From SHVO01 sp041905795 (GTDB taxonomy: Bacteria; Pseudomonadota; Alphaproteobacteria; Rhodospirillales; Rhodospirillaceae), in assembly GCA_041905795.1 (NCBI GenBank), contig JAYRKL010000023.1, positions 1 to 64,000 of the forward strand: a stretch of 64,000 bases of DNA, read 5' to 3'. Positions 50,148-60,563 of this stretch are shown here, piece after piece (within the stretch, counting starts at the first letter, position 1; each line of letters opens with the position of its first letter). Under the pieces are notes generated by a model. That model saw only the letters and a list, made by a program, of their open reading frames with translations. It ran no database searches and had not been told where the DNA came from. Position numbers and translations under genes: made by a program.

Positions 50148-51566
50148 CTACAGGTCAATCACCCAAGTGTCCTTGGTGCCTCCGCCCTGGCTGGAATTCA
50201 CCACCAGCGACCCCTCACGGAGCGCGACGCGGGTCAGGCCGCCGGGCACGATCTTCATGCCGTTGGCGCCGGTGAGCACAAAGGGGCGCAGATCCACATG
50301 CCGCGGCGCGATCCCCTGCTCCACGAACGACGGACAGCTGGACAAAGCCAGCGTGGGTTGGGCGATGTAGTTGGCGGGGTTGGCCTTGAGCAGGTCGCGG
50401 AACTTGGCGATGGTCGCCTTATCCGCCTGCGGACCGACCAGCATGCCGTAACCGCCGGAGCCATGGACTTCCTTCACCACCAGTTCAGGAAGGTGATCGA
50501 GCACATAGGCGAGGTCGTCGGCCTTGCGACACATCCAGGTCGGCACGTTTTTCAGGATCGGCTCTTCGCCGAGGAAGAACTTCACCAGCGCCGGCATGTG
50601 GGCATAGATCGCCTTGTCGTCGGCGGCGCCGGTGCCGATGGCGTTGGCGAGGGTCACGTTGCCCTTGGCGTAGGCGTTGAACAGGCCGGGCACGCCCAGC
50701 ATGGAGTCCTGCCGGAACACCAGGGGGTCGAGGAAATCGTCGTCCACGCGCCGGTAGATCACGTCCACGCGCTTGGGCCCCTCGGTGGTGCGCATGTAGA
50801 CATAGTCGTCGCGGATGAACAGGTCGCGCCCTTCCACCAGCTCGATGCCCATCTTGTCGGCGAGGAAGGAGTGCTCGTAATAGGCCGAGTTGAACTGGCC
50901 CGGCGTCAGGATCACCACATTGGGCGATTCACCGGCGCTCTGCGGCGCCACCGAACTCAAGGTGGCGATGAGATCGTCCGGATAGTGTTCGATCGGCGCC
51001 ACCTTGTGGGCACCGTAGAGGTCCGCCATCAGGCGGTAGCAGATCTCGCGGCCGCCCAGCATGTAGGACACGCCGGACGGCGTGCGGGCGTTGTCTTCCA
51101 GCACATAGAAGTCGTTGGCGTCGATGCGCACCACGTCGACGCCGGCGATATGCACATAGACGCCCTTGGGCACGGCCACGCCGGTCATTTCCGGGCGGAA
51201 CGCCGGGTTCTGCCACACCAGGTCCTCGGGCACGATCCCGGCCTTGAGCGAGTCCTGTTTGCCGTAGATGTCGGCGAGGTAAAGGTTGAGCGCCTTGACC
51301 CGCTGCTCGAGGCCCTTGGCCAGCAGCTTCCATTCCGACCCGGCGAGGATGCGCGGGATGATGTCGAAGGGAATGATGCGTTCTTCGCCCTGGGCATCGC
51401 CGTAGACCGCGAAGGTGATCCCGCCCCGCCGGTAAAACAACTCGGCCTCGGCGCGGCGCCGGTCGAGCTGCTCGACGTTGACGGACTCAAGCCATCTGGC
51501 GACACCCGTGTAAGGCGCGCGCACCTGGCCATCCGATCCGAGCATCTCGTTGAACGCCAAGAACAC
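50148..51566 (-). CDS. Circularly permuted ATP-grasp protein of the Anbu operon
   Basis: A 472-residue protein of the type 2 circularly permuted ATP-grasp family (formerly DUF404/DUF407), predicted to form amide or peptide bonds with ATP. Marks are VLEDNARTPSGVSYMLGGRE, the metal-binding region GVDVVRIDANDFYV and the C-terminal VVKEVHGSGGYGMLVGP. The start is GTG at 51566; a downstream ATG at 51545 is an alternative. Alpha-E, transglutaminase-like and Anbu genes follow with 0, 1 and about 125 bases between. Confidence 0.92.
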   Translation of the reverse strand: MFLAFNEMLGSDGQVRAPYTGVARWLESVNVEQLDRRRAEAELFYRRGGITFAVYGDAQGEERIIPFDIIPRILAGSEWKLLAKGLEQRVKALNLYLADIYGKQDSLKAGIVPEDLVWQNPAFRPEMTGVAVPKGVYVHIAGVDVVRIDANDFYVLEDNARTPSGVSYMLGGREICYRLMADLYGAHKVAPIEHYPDDLIATLSSVAPQSAGESPNVVILTPGQFNSAYYEHSFLADKMGIELVEGRDLFIRDDYVYMRTTEGPKRVDVIYRRVDDDFLDPLVFRQDSMLGVPGLFNAYAKGNVTLANAIGTGAADDKAIYAHMPALVKFFLGEEPILKNVPTWMCRKADDLAYVLDHLPELVVKEVHGSGGYGMLVGPQADKATIAKFRDLLKANPANYIAQPTLALSSCPSFVEQGIAPRHVDLRPFVLTGANGMKIVPGGLTRVALREGSLVVNSSQGGGTKDTWVIDL

Positions 51567-51757
51567 CCCCAGGGTTATTTGACCACAAATCCATGTTTGG
51601 CCGCATGTTGGCCGGTTCGACCTGCCATGCTCCTAGCAGGGATCGTGCCAGTTTTTTTTGCACCGCACAAAAGCCGAATCGGCGGAAATTCCAGGAGAAT
51701 CCGCTCAAAATTTAATCAGCCGCCGAAAAGGGCGGCAGACCCCGCGCCTCTTGGGGT

Positions 51758-52165
51758 TCAGGAGAGGCTATCCAGGATATAGGCGGCCATGTCGGCCGGC
51801 TTGAGCTTGGGGACCTTGGAGTCCCGGCCCTCCATGGTGCGCTTGATCACCAGGTTGGCCTCGACCTTGCGCTGCTCGAGTTTGACGATGTCCTTGGCCC
51901 CTTTGATCTTGGGGTAGTAGAGCGGATCGATCGTCTTCTGGCGGTCTTTCAGGCGCGCCAGCACCGCCTCGGCGTCCATCTCGGTCGCACGCTCGCCGAT
52001 CAGCTGCCAGTCCTTGTGGCCGGCGTAGCCCTCGGCGTTCAGGTCCGCCACGGCATCCTTGGGCGCGTCATCGCTGAGCCCCACTTTATAGAGGAACTTG
52101 CTGATGCCCACGTCCCCGCCCCATTCCTGCATGAGCGGGCTCATTGCGATGTACAGCGATGCCAT
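51758..52165 (-). CDS. Conserved hypothetical protein next to the Anbu operon
   Basis: A 135-residue soluble, charged, mostly helical protein that I do not recognise. It begins MASLYIAMSPLMQEW and has the segments GDVGISKFLYKVGLSDDA, DLNAEGYAGHKDWQLIGERA and LYYPKIKGAKDIVKL, and ends KLKPADMAAYILDSLS. There is no signal peptide or membrane segment. AAGGA lies five bases before the ATG, supporting a real gene. It is 191 bases upstream of the ATP-grasp gene on the same strand and divergent from ltaE. Confidence 0.7.
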   Translation of the reverse strand: MASLYIAMSPLMQEWGGDVGISKFLYKVGLSDDAPKDAVADLNAEGYAGHKDWQLIGERATEMDAEAVLARLKDRQKTIDPLYYPKIKGAKDIVKLEQRKVEANLVIKRTMEGRDSKVPKLKPADMAAYILDSLS

Positions 52166-52220
52166 ATCTTTCCTTTACAGCGGCGCGGCTGGTATTTCTA
52201 GACGGGTATAGGAGCAAACC

Positions 52221-53240
52221 ATGATCGACCTCCGCAGCGACACCGTCACCCGGCCGCCGCCGGCCATGCGCAAGGTCATGAGCGAGGCGGAGGTCGGCGA
52301 CGACGTGTTCGGCGACGACCCCACCGTCAATCGCCTTCAGGCGGCGATGGCGGAGCGTACCGGCAAGGAAGCGGCGCTGTTCCTGCCTACAGGTACCCAA
52401 AGCAACCTCGCCGGCCTCATGGCCCACTGCGAGCGCGGCGACGAATATATCGTCGGCCAGGACGCCCATACCTATAAGTTCGAGGGCGGCGGCGCGGCGG
52501 TGCTGGGCAGCATCCAGCCCCAACCCATCGAGAACGCGCCCGACGGCAGCCTGCCCATCGCCAAGATCGGTGCCGCCATCAAGGCGATCGATCCGCATTT
52601 CGCGCGCAGCAGACTCCTGGCGCTCGAGAACACCATCAACGGCAAGGTACTGCCGCCGGAGTATGTGCAGGAAGCCACCGCCTTCGCCAAATCCAAGGGA
52701 CTTGCCACTCATCTCGACGGCGCACGCGCCGCCAACGCCGCGGTGGCCATGAAGGCCACCCTCGCCGATGTCTGCGCCCCGTTCGATACCGTGTCCATCT
52801 GCCTGTCCAAAGGCCTCGGCGCGCCGGCCGGTTCGGTGCTGGTTGGACCAAAAGCCCTGATCGAACGCGCGCTGCGCTGGCGCAAGGTGCTGGGCGGCGG
52901 CATGCGCCAGGCCGGCATCATCGCGGCCGCGGGCCTGTATGCCATCGAGCACAATATCGCGCGCCTGGCCGAGGACCACGCCAACGCGGACTACCTGTCG
53001 CAGGGCCTGGCCACGATCGCCGGGATCGAGGTGCGGCCGGCGCAGACCAACATGGTGTTCGTGAAATTGCCGGAAGATCATCGCCAGCCGCTGGCCGACA
53101 GCCTCAAAGCCCGCGGCATCGTCATCCGCCCGACGCCCTTGTGCCGCATGGTGACCCATCTCGATGTGACGCGCGCCGACATGGACGCCGTCATCGACGG
53201 CTTCCGCGCCTACTTCGCGAAGAATTCAAAGGCTGCTTGA
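52221..53240 (+). CDS. ltaE: Low-specificity L-threonine aldolase
   Basis: PLP enzyme cleaving L-threonine or allo-threonine to glycine and acetaldehyde. The 339-residue protein starts MIDLRSDTVTRPPPAMRKVM, with the PLP-stacking region FLPTGTQSNL and the Schiff-base lysine in SICLSKGLGAPAG (about residue 198). HLDGARAANAAVAM holds the PLP-binding Asp. It is divergent from the hypothetical gene and followed by a palindromic repeat. Confidence 0.94.
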   Translation: MIDLRSDTVTRPPPAMRKVMSEAEVGDDVFGDDPTVNRLQAAMAERTGKEAALFLPTGTQSNLAGLMAHCERGDEYIVGQDAHTYKFEGGGAAVLGSIQPQPIENAPDGSLPIAKIGAAIKAIDPHFARSRLLALENTINGKVLPPEYVQEATAFAKSKGLATHLDGARAANAAVAMKATLADVCAPFDTVSICLSKGLGAPAGSVLVGPKALIERALRWRKVLGGGMRQAGIIAAAGLYAIEHNIARLAEDHANADYLSQGLATIAGIEVRPAQTNMVFVKLPEDHRQPLADSLKARGIVIRPTPLCRMVTHLDVTRADMDAVIDGFRAYFAKNSKAA

Positions 53241-53249
53241 TACACACTA

Positions 53250-53360
53250 TCTGTCATCGCCCGGCTTGGCGGCGAAGGCCGCCCAATCAAAAATGTGCGC
53301 CTTCGCGCACGCGGGCGATCCATCTCTCAACGAGTCCGCTGCGCGATGGAGTCCCTTGGG
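53250..53360. repeat. Palindromic repeat after ltaE (family 2)
   Basis: CTGTCATCGCCCGGC at the left is followed by an internal palindrome (TGTGCGCCTTCGCGCAC) and by GCGGGCGATCCAT. The CTGTCAT and GGGC-ATCCAT elements match those of the element at 60564-60657. It fills the gap between the converging ltaE and glnS genes. Confidence 0.55.
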
Positions 53361-53362
53361 GC

Positions 53363-55015
<1,653 letters not shown>

Positions 55016-55049
55016 ATCAAACCCGGACAGAAGGCGGAAACAGCGGCTC

Positions 55050-55106
55050 GGAGCATCGTTCCAAAAAGTGGAACCCGGTTTTCGGCAAAAACGATGCGAC
55101 CAAAGC
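55050..55106. repeat. Dispersed repeat, family 1, copy C (variant)
   Basis: GAGCATCGTTCCAAAAAGTG, GAACCCGGTTTTCGGCAAAA and ACGATGCGACCAAAG share the AGCAT, AGTGGA, CCGGTT and ATGCGACCAAA blocks with copies A and B while the stem bases differ. It lies about 35 bases upstream of the glnS start. Confidence 0.65.
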
Positions 55107-55143
55107 TTTATGTGCCAAATCCGGCCCCGAAGAGCCAGTTTTA

Positions 55144-55250
55144 TTAGAGCATGATCGAATCATATTGAATCGCGATCATGCTCTAATCTTTTTGGTTTGG
55201 TCGCATTTTCTGCGATGAACCGGCATCCACTTCATCGGAAAATGCTCTAG
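55144..55250 (-). repeat. Dispersed repeat, family 1, copy B
   Basis: Reverse-oriented near-copy of the element at 32718-32822. It starts with the same TAGAGCATTTTCCGATGAAG on the minus strand and ends with the same AGAGCATGATCG palindrome. The TAG at its start is the nadE stop codon (55247-55249), as the TAG of copy A is the stop of the MBL-fold gene. Confidence 0.85.
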
Positions 55251-56920
55251 CCGTCGAAGCCGTTGGTGATGGGGTAGCGGTAGTCCCGGCCGAAGGCGAG
55301 ATGGGTGATTTTCACACCCGGGGCCGCCTGGCGGCGCTTGTATTCGGCCCGGGTCAGCATCCGGTAGACCCGGCGCACGGTCGCCTCGTCGTAGCCCCGG
55401 GCAGCCACGGCCGCGATCCCGGCCTGGTCTTCGATCAGCCCCGTCAGGATGCCGTCCAGCACCTCGTAGGGCGGCAGGGTGTCCTGGTCGGTCTGGTTGT
55501 GCTTCAACTCGGCAGTGGGCGGCTTGGTGATCACCCGCGCCGGCATCACCGCCCCGGCCGGTCCCAGGGCGCCCGCCGGCGTATGGGCGTTGCGCCAGCG
55601 GCTGACCGCGAACACGGTGGTCTTGTAGACGTCCTTCAGCACCGCGTAGCCGCCGCACATGTCGCCGTAGAGCGTGGCGTAGCCGGTGCTCATCTCGCTT
55701 TTGTTGCCGGTGGACAGCACCATCTTCCCGAACTTGTTGGAGAGCGCCATGAGCGTGAGTCCACGCGCGCGCGATTGCAAATTTTCTTCGGTGATGTCGG
55801 GGCTGGTGCCCGTGAACAACGGCGCCAGCATGCCGTCGAAGGTCTTCATCGCCGGGCCGATGTCGATGGTGTCCAGCCGCACACCCAGAAGGCGCGCGAC
55901 CTCGGCGGCATCGTCCAGGCTGTCCCGCGACGTATAGGGCGACGGCATCATCACGCAGTGGACTTTATCCGGCCCCAAGGCATCGGCGGCGATGGCCGCG
56001 GCCAAGGCGCTGTCGATGCCGCCCGACAAACCGAGCACCACGCCGGGGAAGCGGTTCTTGCCGACATAGTCGCGCAAGCCCAGCACCAAGGCCTGATAGA
56101 TATTCCCGCAGCGATCCAACGCCGCCGGGACTGCCTCCGCCGCGCACCGCCATCCCTTGCCTGCGCGTGTCCAGGTGGTGAGCCGCACATCGCGCGTCCA
56201 CGACGGCGCCTGCACCGCCAGCGAGCGGTCGGCATTGAGCACGAAGGAACCGCCGTCGAAGATCAGGTCGTCCTGGCCGCCCACCTGGTTGACGTAGATC
56301 AGCGGCAGACCCGTTTCTCTAATGCGCGCCACGGCGTGGTTGAGCCGGGCGTCGCCCTTGTCGACCTCGAACGGCGAGCCGTTCGGGACGATGAGCAGTT
56401 CCGCGCCGGACTCCTGCAGGGTCTCGGCCACGTCCTGGAACCACATGTCCTCGCAGATCATGACGCCCAGGCGCACCCCCTTGAACTGCATCGGGCCCGG
56501 CACGTCGCCGGCGGTGAACACGCGGTATTCGTCGAACACGCCGTAATTGGGGAGGTGGTGTTTGAAGCGGTAGCTGGCGATCCTGCCGCCGTCCAGCAAC
56601 AGCACGGCGTTGCGGGCCGCGCGCGCGCCCGGAACGCGGTTCGGATCGCGCCACGGGGCGCCCACCAGCATGGCCGGGCCGCCGTCCGCGGTTTGCGCCG
56701 CCAGGTCGCGGAGGGCTGCGTCGACCGCGTCCAGGAAGGCGTCGCGGTAAACCAGGTCTTCCGGCGGATAGCCGCTCAAGACCAGTTCGGGGAACACCAC
56801 CAGATCGGCGCTCAGCTTGGCGGCATCGGCGCGCGCGGCTTTGATCAGCGCCGCATTACCCGTCACATCGCCGACGGTGGGGTTGACCTGCGCGAGCGCG
56901 ATCTTAAGGCTATCGGTCAC
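55247..56920 (-). CDS. nadE: Glutamine-dependent NAD+ synthase
   Basis: Last step of NAD synthesis, amidating nicotinate adenine dinucleotide. The 557-residue fusion has an N-terminal nitrilase-type glutaminase (Glu45 in VVFPELVLSG, Lys in FKHHLPNYGVFDE, Cys in VMICEDMW) and a C-terminal synthetase with the P-loop LSGGIDSA (about 300). GTG start overlaps the aroG stop (GTGA). The C-terminus ends ...YPITNGFDG, close to the usual end, and its stop lies in a repeat. Confidence 0.96.
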   Translation of the reverse strand: MTDSLKIALAQVNPTVGDVTGNAALIKAARADAAKLSADLVVFPELVLSGYPPEDLVYRDAFLDAVDAALRDLAAQTADGGPAMLVGAPWRDPNRVPGARAARNAVLLLDGGRIASYRFKHHLPNYGVFDEYRVFTAGDVPGPMQFKGVRLGVMICEDMWFQDVAETLQESGAELLIVPNGSPFEVDKGDARLNHAVARIRETGLPLIYVNQVGGQDDLIFDGGSFVLNADRSLAVQAPSWTRDVRLTTWTRAGKGWRCAAEAVPAALDRCGNIYQALVLGLRDYVGKNRFPGVVLGLSGGIDSALAAAIAADALGPDKVHCVMMPSPYTSRDSLDDAAEVARLLGVRLDTIDIGPAMKTFDGMLAPLFTGTSPDITEENLQSRARGLTLMALSNKFGKMVLSTGNKSEMSTGYATLYGDMCGGYAVLKDVYKTTVFAVSRWRNAHTPAGALGPAGAVMPARVITKPPTAELKHNQTDQDTLPPYEVLDGILTGLIEDQAGIAAVAARGYDEATVRRVYRMLTRAEYKRRQAAPGVKITHLAFGRDYRYPITNGFDG

Positions 56921-58317
56921 GACGAGGCGGCGGCCCTGACGTGCTGGTGGCTGCGCTCGTCCTTGAGCGCCTCGGCGATCAGGAACGCCAGTTCCAGGGA
57001 CTGCGAGGCGTTGAGGCGCGGGTCGCAGTGGGTGTGGTAGCGGTCACCCAGCCTGGCCTCGGTGATGGCCTGGGCGCCGCCGGTGCATTCGGTGACGTCC
57101 TTGCCGGTCAGCTCGAAGTGCACGCCGCCGGGATGGGTGCCTTCGCCGCGATGCACGGCGAAGAACGCCTTGACCTCGGCCAGGATGCGGTCGAACTGCC
57201 GGGTCTTGTAGCCGGTGGAGCTTTTGACGGTGTTGGCATGCATGGGATCGCAGACCCAGACGATATGGCGGCCTTCGCGCTGGATGGCGCGCACCAGGGT
57301 GGGGTAATGCTCGGCCAGGCGCTCCGCGCCCATGCGCGAGATCACCGTCAGGCGGCCTTCCTCGTTCTGCGGATTGAGCGCGTCGCACAACGCCAGCAGT
57401 TCATCGACCGTGGTCTTGGGACCGATCTTGACGCCCAGCGGGTTCTGCACGCCGCGCAGGAACTCGACATGGGCATGGTCGATCTGGCGGGTGCGCTCGC
57501 CCAGCCACAGCATGTGGGCCGAACAGGCGTACCACTGGCCGGTGGTGGAGTCGTTGCGCGTCATGGCCTCTTCGTAGGGCAGCAGCAGCGCCTCGTGCGA
57601 GGTGTAGAAATCGGTTTCCTTCAGCTGCGGCACGGTCTCGCCGGTCAGGCCGCAGGCTTCCATGAACTCCAATGTCTCTTGGATGCGGTCGGCGAAGCGC
57701 CGGTACTTTTCGGCGACCGGCGTGTCGGTGACGAAGCCCAGGGTCCACTGATGCACCTTGTGCAGGTCGGCGTAACCGCCCTGGGCAAAAGCGCGCAGCA
57801 GGTTGAGCGTGGCGGCGGACTGGTTATAGGCCTGCACCATGCGCGCCGGGTCCGGCGTGCGGGCCTCGGCGGTGAATTCCATGCCGTTGACGTTGTCGCC
57901 GCGGTAGGACGGCAGCGCGACGCCGCCGATGGTTTCGGTCCCCGCCGACCGCGGCTTGGCGAACTGGCCGGCGAGGCGCCCGACCTTTACGATCGGCAAC
58001 GCGCCGCCGAAGGTCAGCACCACCGCCATTTGCAGGAGCACGCGGAAGGTGTCGCGGATATTGTCGGGATGGAACTCGGCGAAGCTCTCGGCGCAATCGC
58101 CGCCCTGGAGCAGGAACGCCTTGCCGCCGCCGATTTTCGCCAGGTTGGCTTTCAGGCGGCGCGCTTCGCCGGCGAACACCAACGGCGGATACCCCCGCAG
58201 CTGCTTCTCCACGGCCGTCAGCGCGGCCTGGTCCGGATACACCGGGGCCTGCTGGATCGGTTTGGTGCGCCAGCTTTCGCGGCTCCACTTGCCGGTGGGG
58301 ATCTTGGACGCCTGCAT
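56917..58317 (-). CDS. aroG: Class II 3-deoxy-7-phosphoheptulonate synthase
   Basis: First enzyme of the shikimate pathway, condensing PEP with erythrose 4-phosphate. The 466-residue product belongs to the plant-like class II (AroA-II) family: MQASKIPTGKWSRESWRTKPIQ at the start, FLLQGGDCAESFAEF, PIVKVGRLAGQFAKPRS, and the metal-binding VWVCDPMHANT near the C-terminus. It is followed by nadE with a four-base overlap. Confidence 0.95.
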   Translation of the reverse strand: MQASKIPTGKWSRESWRTKPIQQAPVYPDQAALTAVEKQLRGYPPLVFAGEARRLKANLAKIGGGKAFLLQGGDCAESFAEFHPDNIRDTFRVLLQMAVVLTFGGALPIVKVGRLAGQFAKPRSAGTETIGGVALPSYRGDNVNGMEFTAEARTPDPARMVQAYNQSAATLNLLRAFAQGGYADLHKVHQWTLGFVTDTPVAEKYRRFADRIQETLEFMEACGLTGETVPQLKETDFYTSHEALLLPYEEAMTRNDSTTGQWYACSAHMLWLGERTRQIDHAHVEFLRGVQNPLGVKIGPKTTVDELLALCDALNPQNEEGRLTVISRMGAERLAEHYPTLVRAIQREGRHIVWVCDPMHANTVKSSTGYKTRQFDRILAEVKAFFAVHRGEGTHPGGVHFELTGKDVTECTGGAQAITEARLGDRYHTHCDPRLNASQSLELAFLIAEALKDERSHQHVRAAASS

Positions 58318-58421
58318 GACAACCTGCCTAAGCCTTCCCCATGACGCCGGGGAGGGCCCGTATAATAACTTATGCCGGATTTTGCTAGGGTAAATGCAGG
58401 AATTCGAGCAAATACAGGGGC

Positions 58422-59153
58422 TTAGCCAAGGCCCACGGCCGGGTGCCAGGTCAGGCTGCCGCGCCAGTGAGTCGCGAGCGCGGCGCCGCGCGCCTGGAGC
58501 GGAGCATCGGCGTCGAGGACAAAGAACACCCGCGGGGAATAGGGGCTGGCGCGCACCGCGTCGACGGACGCGACCCCGCGCGCGCGCAAGCCGCGCGCGA
58601 GGTGGTCGATCTCATCGAGATGCCCACCCTTAAAGCGGGTCTGATGGTGATAGACGATCACCGCCCGCCCCGGCGCGCGCAGGGCCATGATCTCGTCCCA
58701 GGTGATGCTCTTGCCGGCGTTGCCCATGGTGGCCTTGTAGCCGGCGGGCTCGATGCCGTTGTCGGGATCGGCGAACACGAGGTCGCAGTCCTTGAGCTGC
58801 GCCTGCACCCGCCCGAACCACGCGGCGCGCTGCGCCGGCCGCTCCGCCGGCGCGCAGGTGACGGGGATCTGTTCGGCAGCGAACACCGCGCCGGGAAGCA
58901 CCGCCGCATCCTGCAACGCCGCAACCTCGCGCCTTCCCGAACCCACCACCGCCCGCAGATGGTCGAACAGCGGCGGATCGTAAGGACGCCAGTCGAGGCC
59001 GGCGTCGAGGTAGCCGGTGTGGCGGCCGTCGCCGGCCGCGCCGCCGTCGGGATGCAGCCACCACGCCACGCCCAGCTTCCGGCCCGGCGACAGCGCCCGC
59101 AGGATGCCGAGTTTCAGGTAGTCGCCGATGTCACCGGCGTATTTGTTCTGCAC
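58422..59153 (-). CDS. Conserved hypothetical protein
   Basis: A 243-residue protein I cannot assign. It begins MQNKYAGDIGDYLKLGILRAL and includes KLGVAWWLHPDGG, DLVFADPDNGIEP (a loop of the type seen in methyltransferases and nucleases), ITWDEIMAL and IVYHHQTRFKGGHLDEI. The end shows RVFFVLDAD and a W-rich tail. It has no signal or membrane segment. Codon use fits its neighbours. It lies between aroG and gor on the same strand, gor ending one base away from its start. Confidence 0.72.
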   Translation of the reverse strand: MQNKYAGDIGDYLKLGILRALSPGRKLGVAWWLHPDGGAAGDGRHTGYLDAGLDWRPYDPPLFDHLRAVVGSGRREVAALQDAAVLPGAVFAAEQIPVTCAPAERPAQRAAWFGRVQAQLKDCDLVFADPDNGIEPAGYKATMGNAGKSITWDEIMALRAPGRAVIVYHHQTRFKGGHLDEIDHLARGLRARGVASVDAVRASPYSPRVFFVLDADAPLQARGAALATHWRGSLTWHPAVGLG

Positions 59154-59154
59154 A

Positions 59155-60516
59155 TCAAGTTTCCGTCTCTGGCACCGGATCGCGCATCGTGACGAATTCC
59201 TCCGCCGCGGTGGGATGGATGCCGACGGTGGCGTCGAATTGCGCCTTGGTGGCGCCGGCCTTGAGCGCCACCGCGAGGCCCTGGATGATCTCGGGCGCGT
59301 CGTCGCCGACCATGTGGCAGCCCAGGACCTTGTCGCTGTCCTTGTCGACCACCAGCTTCATCATCGTGCGTTCGTCGCGGCCCGAGAGGGTGTGTTTCAT
59401 CGCCCGGAAGCGGGTGAGGAAAATCCGCACCCGGTGGTTCTTGCGGGCATCGGCCTCGGAGAGGCCGACACAAGCCACCGGCGGCTGGCTGAACACCGCC
59501 GAGGCGACGTTGCTGTAGTCCATGATCATCGGCCGCTTGTTGAAGAAGGTCTCGGCGAACACCCGGCCTTCGTTGATGGCCACCGGCGTCAGGTTGATGC
59601 GGTCGGTGACGTCGCCTACCGCAAAGATGTTCTCGACGCTGGTGCGGTTCTGCTCATCAACCGCAATGGCGCCCTTCTGGTTGAGCTTCACGCCCACCTG
59701 CTCGAGGCCGAGGTTGGATGTGGCCGGCGCGCGGCCGGTGGCGGCCATGACGCAATCGGCGATCATCTCCTCGCCCATGTCGAACACTACCGAATAGACG
59801 CCGCCGGTCTTCTCCACCGAACGGACCTTGCAGTCGCGGCGGATAACGATGCCTTTCTTCTCCAGTTCCTCGCCCAGGGTGGCGCGCACGTCCTGGTCGA
59901 ACCCGCGCAAAAGGTGCCCGGTGCGAATCACCAGGGTGACTTCCGATCCCAGCGCGTTGAAGATGCCCGCGAACTCCACGGCGATATAGCCGCCGCCGAT
60001 GATCACCACCCGCTCGGGCCGCTCCTTGAGGTCCAGGGCCTCGTTCGAGCTGATGACATGTTCCTTGCCCGGGAAATCCGGCATCACCGGCCAGCCGCCG
60101 GTGGAGATCAGAATCTTGTCGCCGGTGATGCGTTTGCCGCCAACCTCGACGGTATGCGGATCGGCCAGCACGCCGCGTCCCGGCACCACCGCGACGCCGC
60201 CGTCGCGCAGCATGCGATTGTAGATGCCTTCGAGGCGGTCGAGTTCCTTGTTCTTGGCGGCGATCAGTTTGCCCCAGTCGTGCAGGGTCTCGCCGATGCG
60301 CCAGCCGAAGCCCAGGGCGTCGTGGAAGTGATTAGAGAAGGCGGCGCCGTAGACCAGCAGCTTCTTGGGCACGCAGCCGCGCATCACGCAGGTGCCGCCG
60401 ACCCGGCTACTCTCGACCACCGCGACCTTGGCCCCGTACTTCCCCGCCAGCCGCGAGGCACGCACGCCGCCGGACCCGGCGCCGATGGTGATCAGGTCAT
60501 AGTCATAGTGGGGCAT
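59155..60516 (-). CDS. gor: Glutathione-disulfide reductase
   Basis: NADPH-dependent flavoenzyme keeping glutathione reduced. The 453-residue protein has the FAD motif GAGSGGVRAS, the redox disulfide C43/C48 in GGTCVMRGCVPKK, the NADPH-binding GGGYIAVEF and the C-terminal catalytic His-Glu pair in GIHPTAAEEF (H434, E439). GAAGG lies before the ATG at 60516. It supplies the glutathione pool that GrxC, GrxD and the nitrilase in this window would depend on. Confidence 0.96.
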   Translation of the reverse strand: MPHYDYDLITIGAGSGGVRASRLAGKYGAKVAVVESSRVGGTCVMRGCVPKKLLVYGAAFSNHFHDALGFGWRIGETLHDWGKLIAAKNKELDRLEGIYNRMLRDGGVAVVPGRGVLADPHTVEVGGKRITGDKILISTGGWPVMPDFPGKEHVISSNEALDLKERPERVVIIGGGYIAVEFAGIFNALGSEVTLVIRTGHLLRGFDQDVRATLGEELEKKGIVIRRDCKVRSVEKTGGVYSVVFDMGEEMIADCVMAATGRAPATSNLGLEQVGVKLNQKGAIAVDEQNRTSVENIFAVGDVTDRINLTPVAINEGRVFAETFFNKRPMIMDYSNVASAVFSQPPVACVGLSEADARKNHRVRIFLTRFRAMKHTLSGRDERTMMKLVVDKDSDKVLGCHMVGDDAPEIIQGLAVALKAGATKAQFDATVGIHPTAAEEFVTMRDPVPETET

Positions 60517-60563
60517 GGCAAACCTTCATTAGGATCATGCCAATGTAGGTAGGCAAACCCCAT

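Noticed and set aside
58318..58421. Possible leader attenuator or promoter upstream of aroG
   Set aside because: A TATTAT-like -10 is visible on the minus strand near 58361, but no -35 at proper spacing, no leader peptide rich in aromatic codons and only a weak hairpin.
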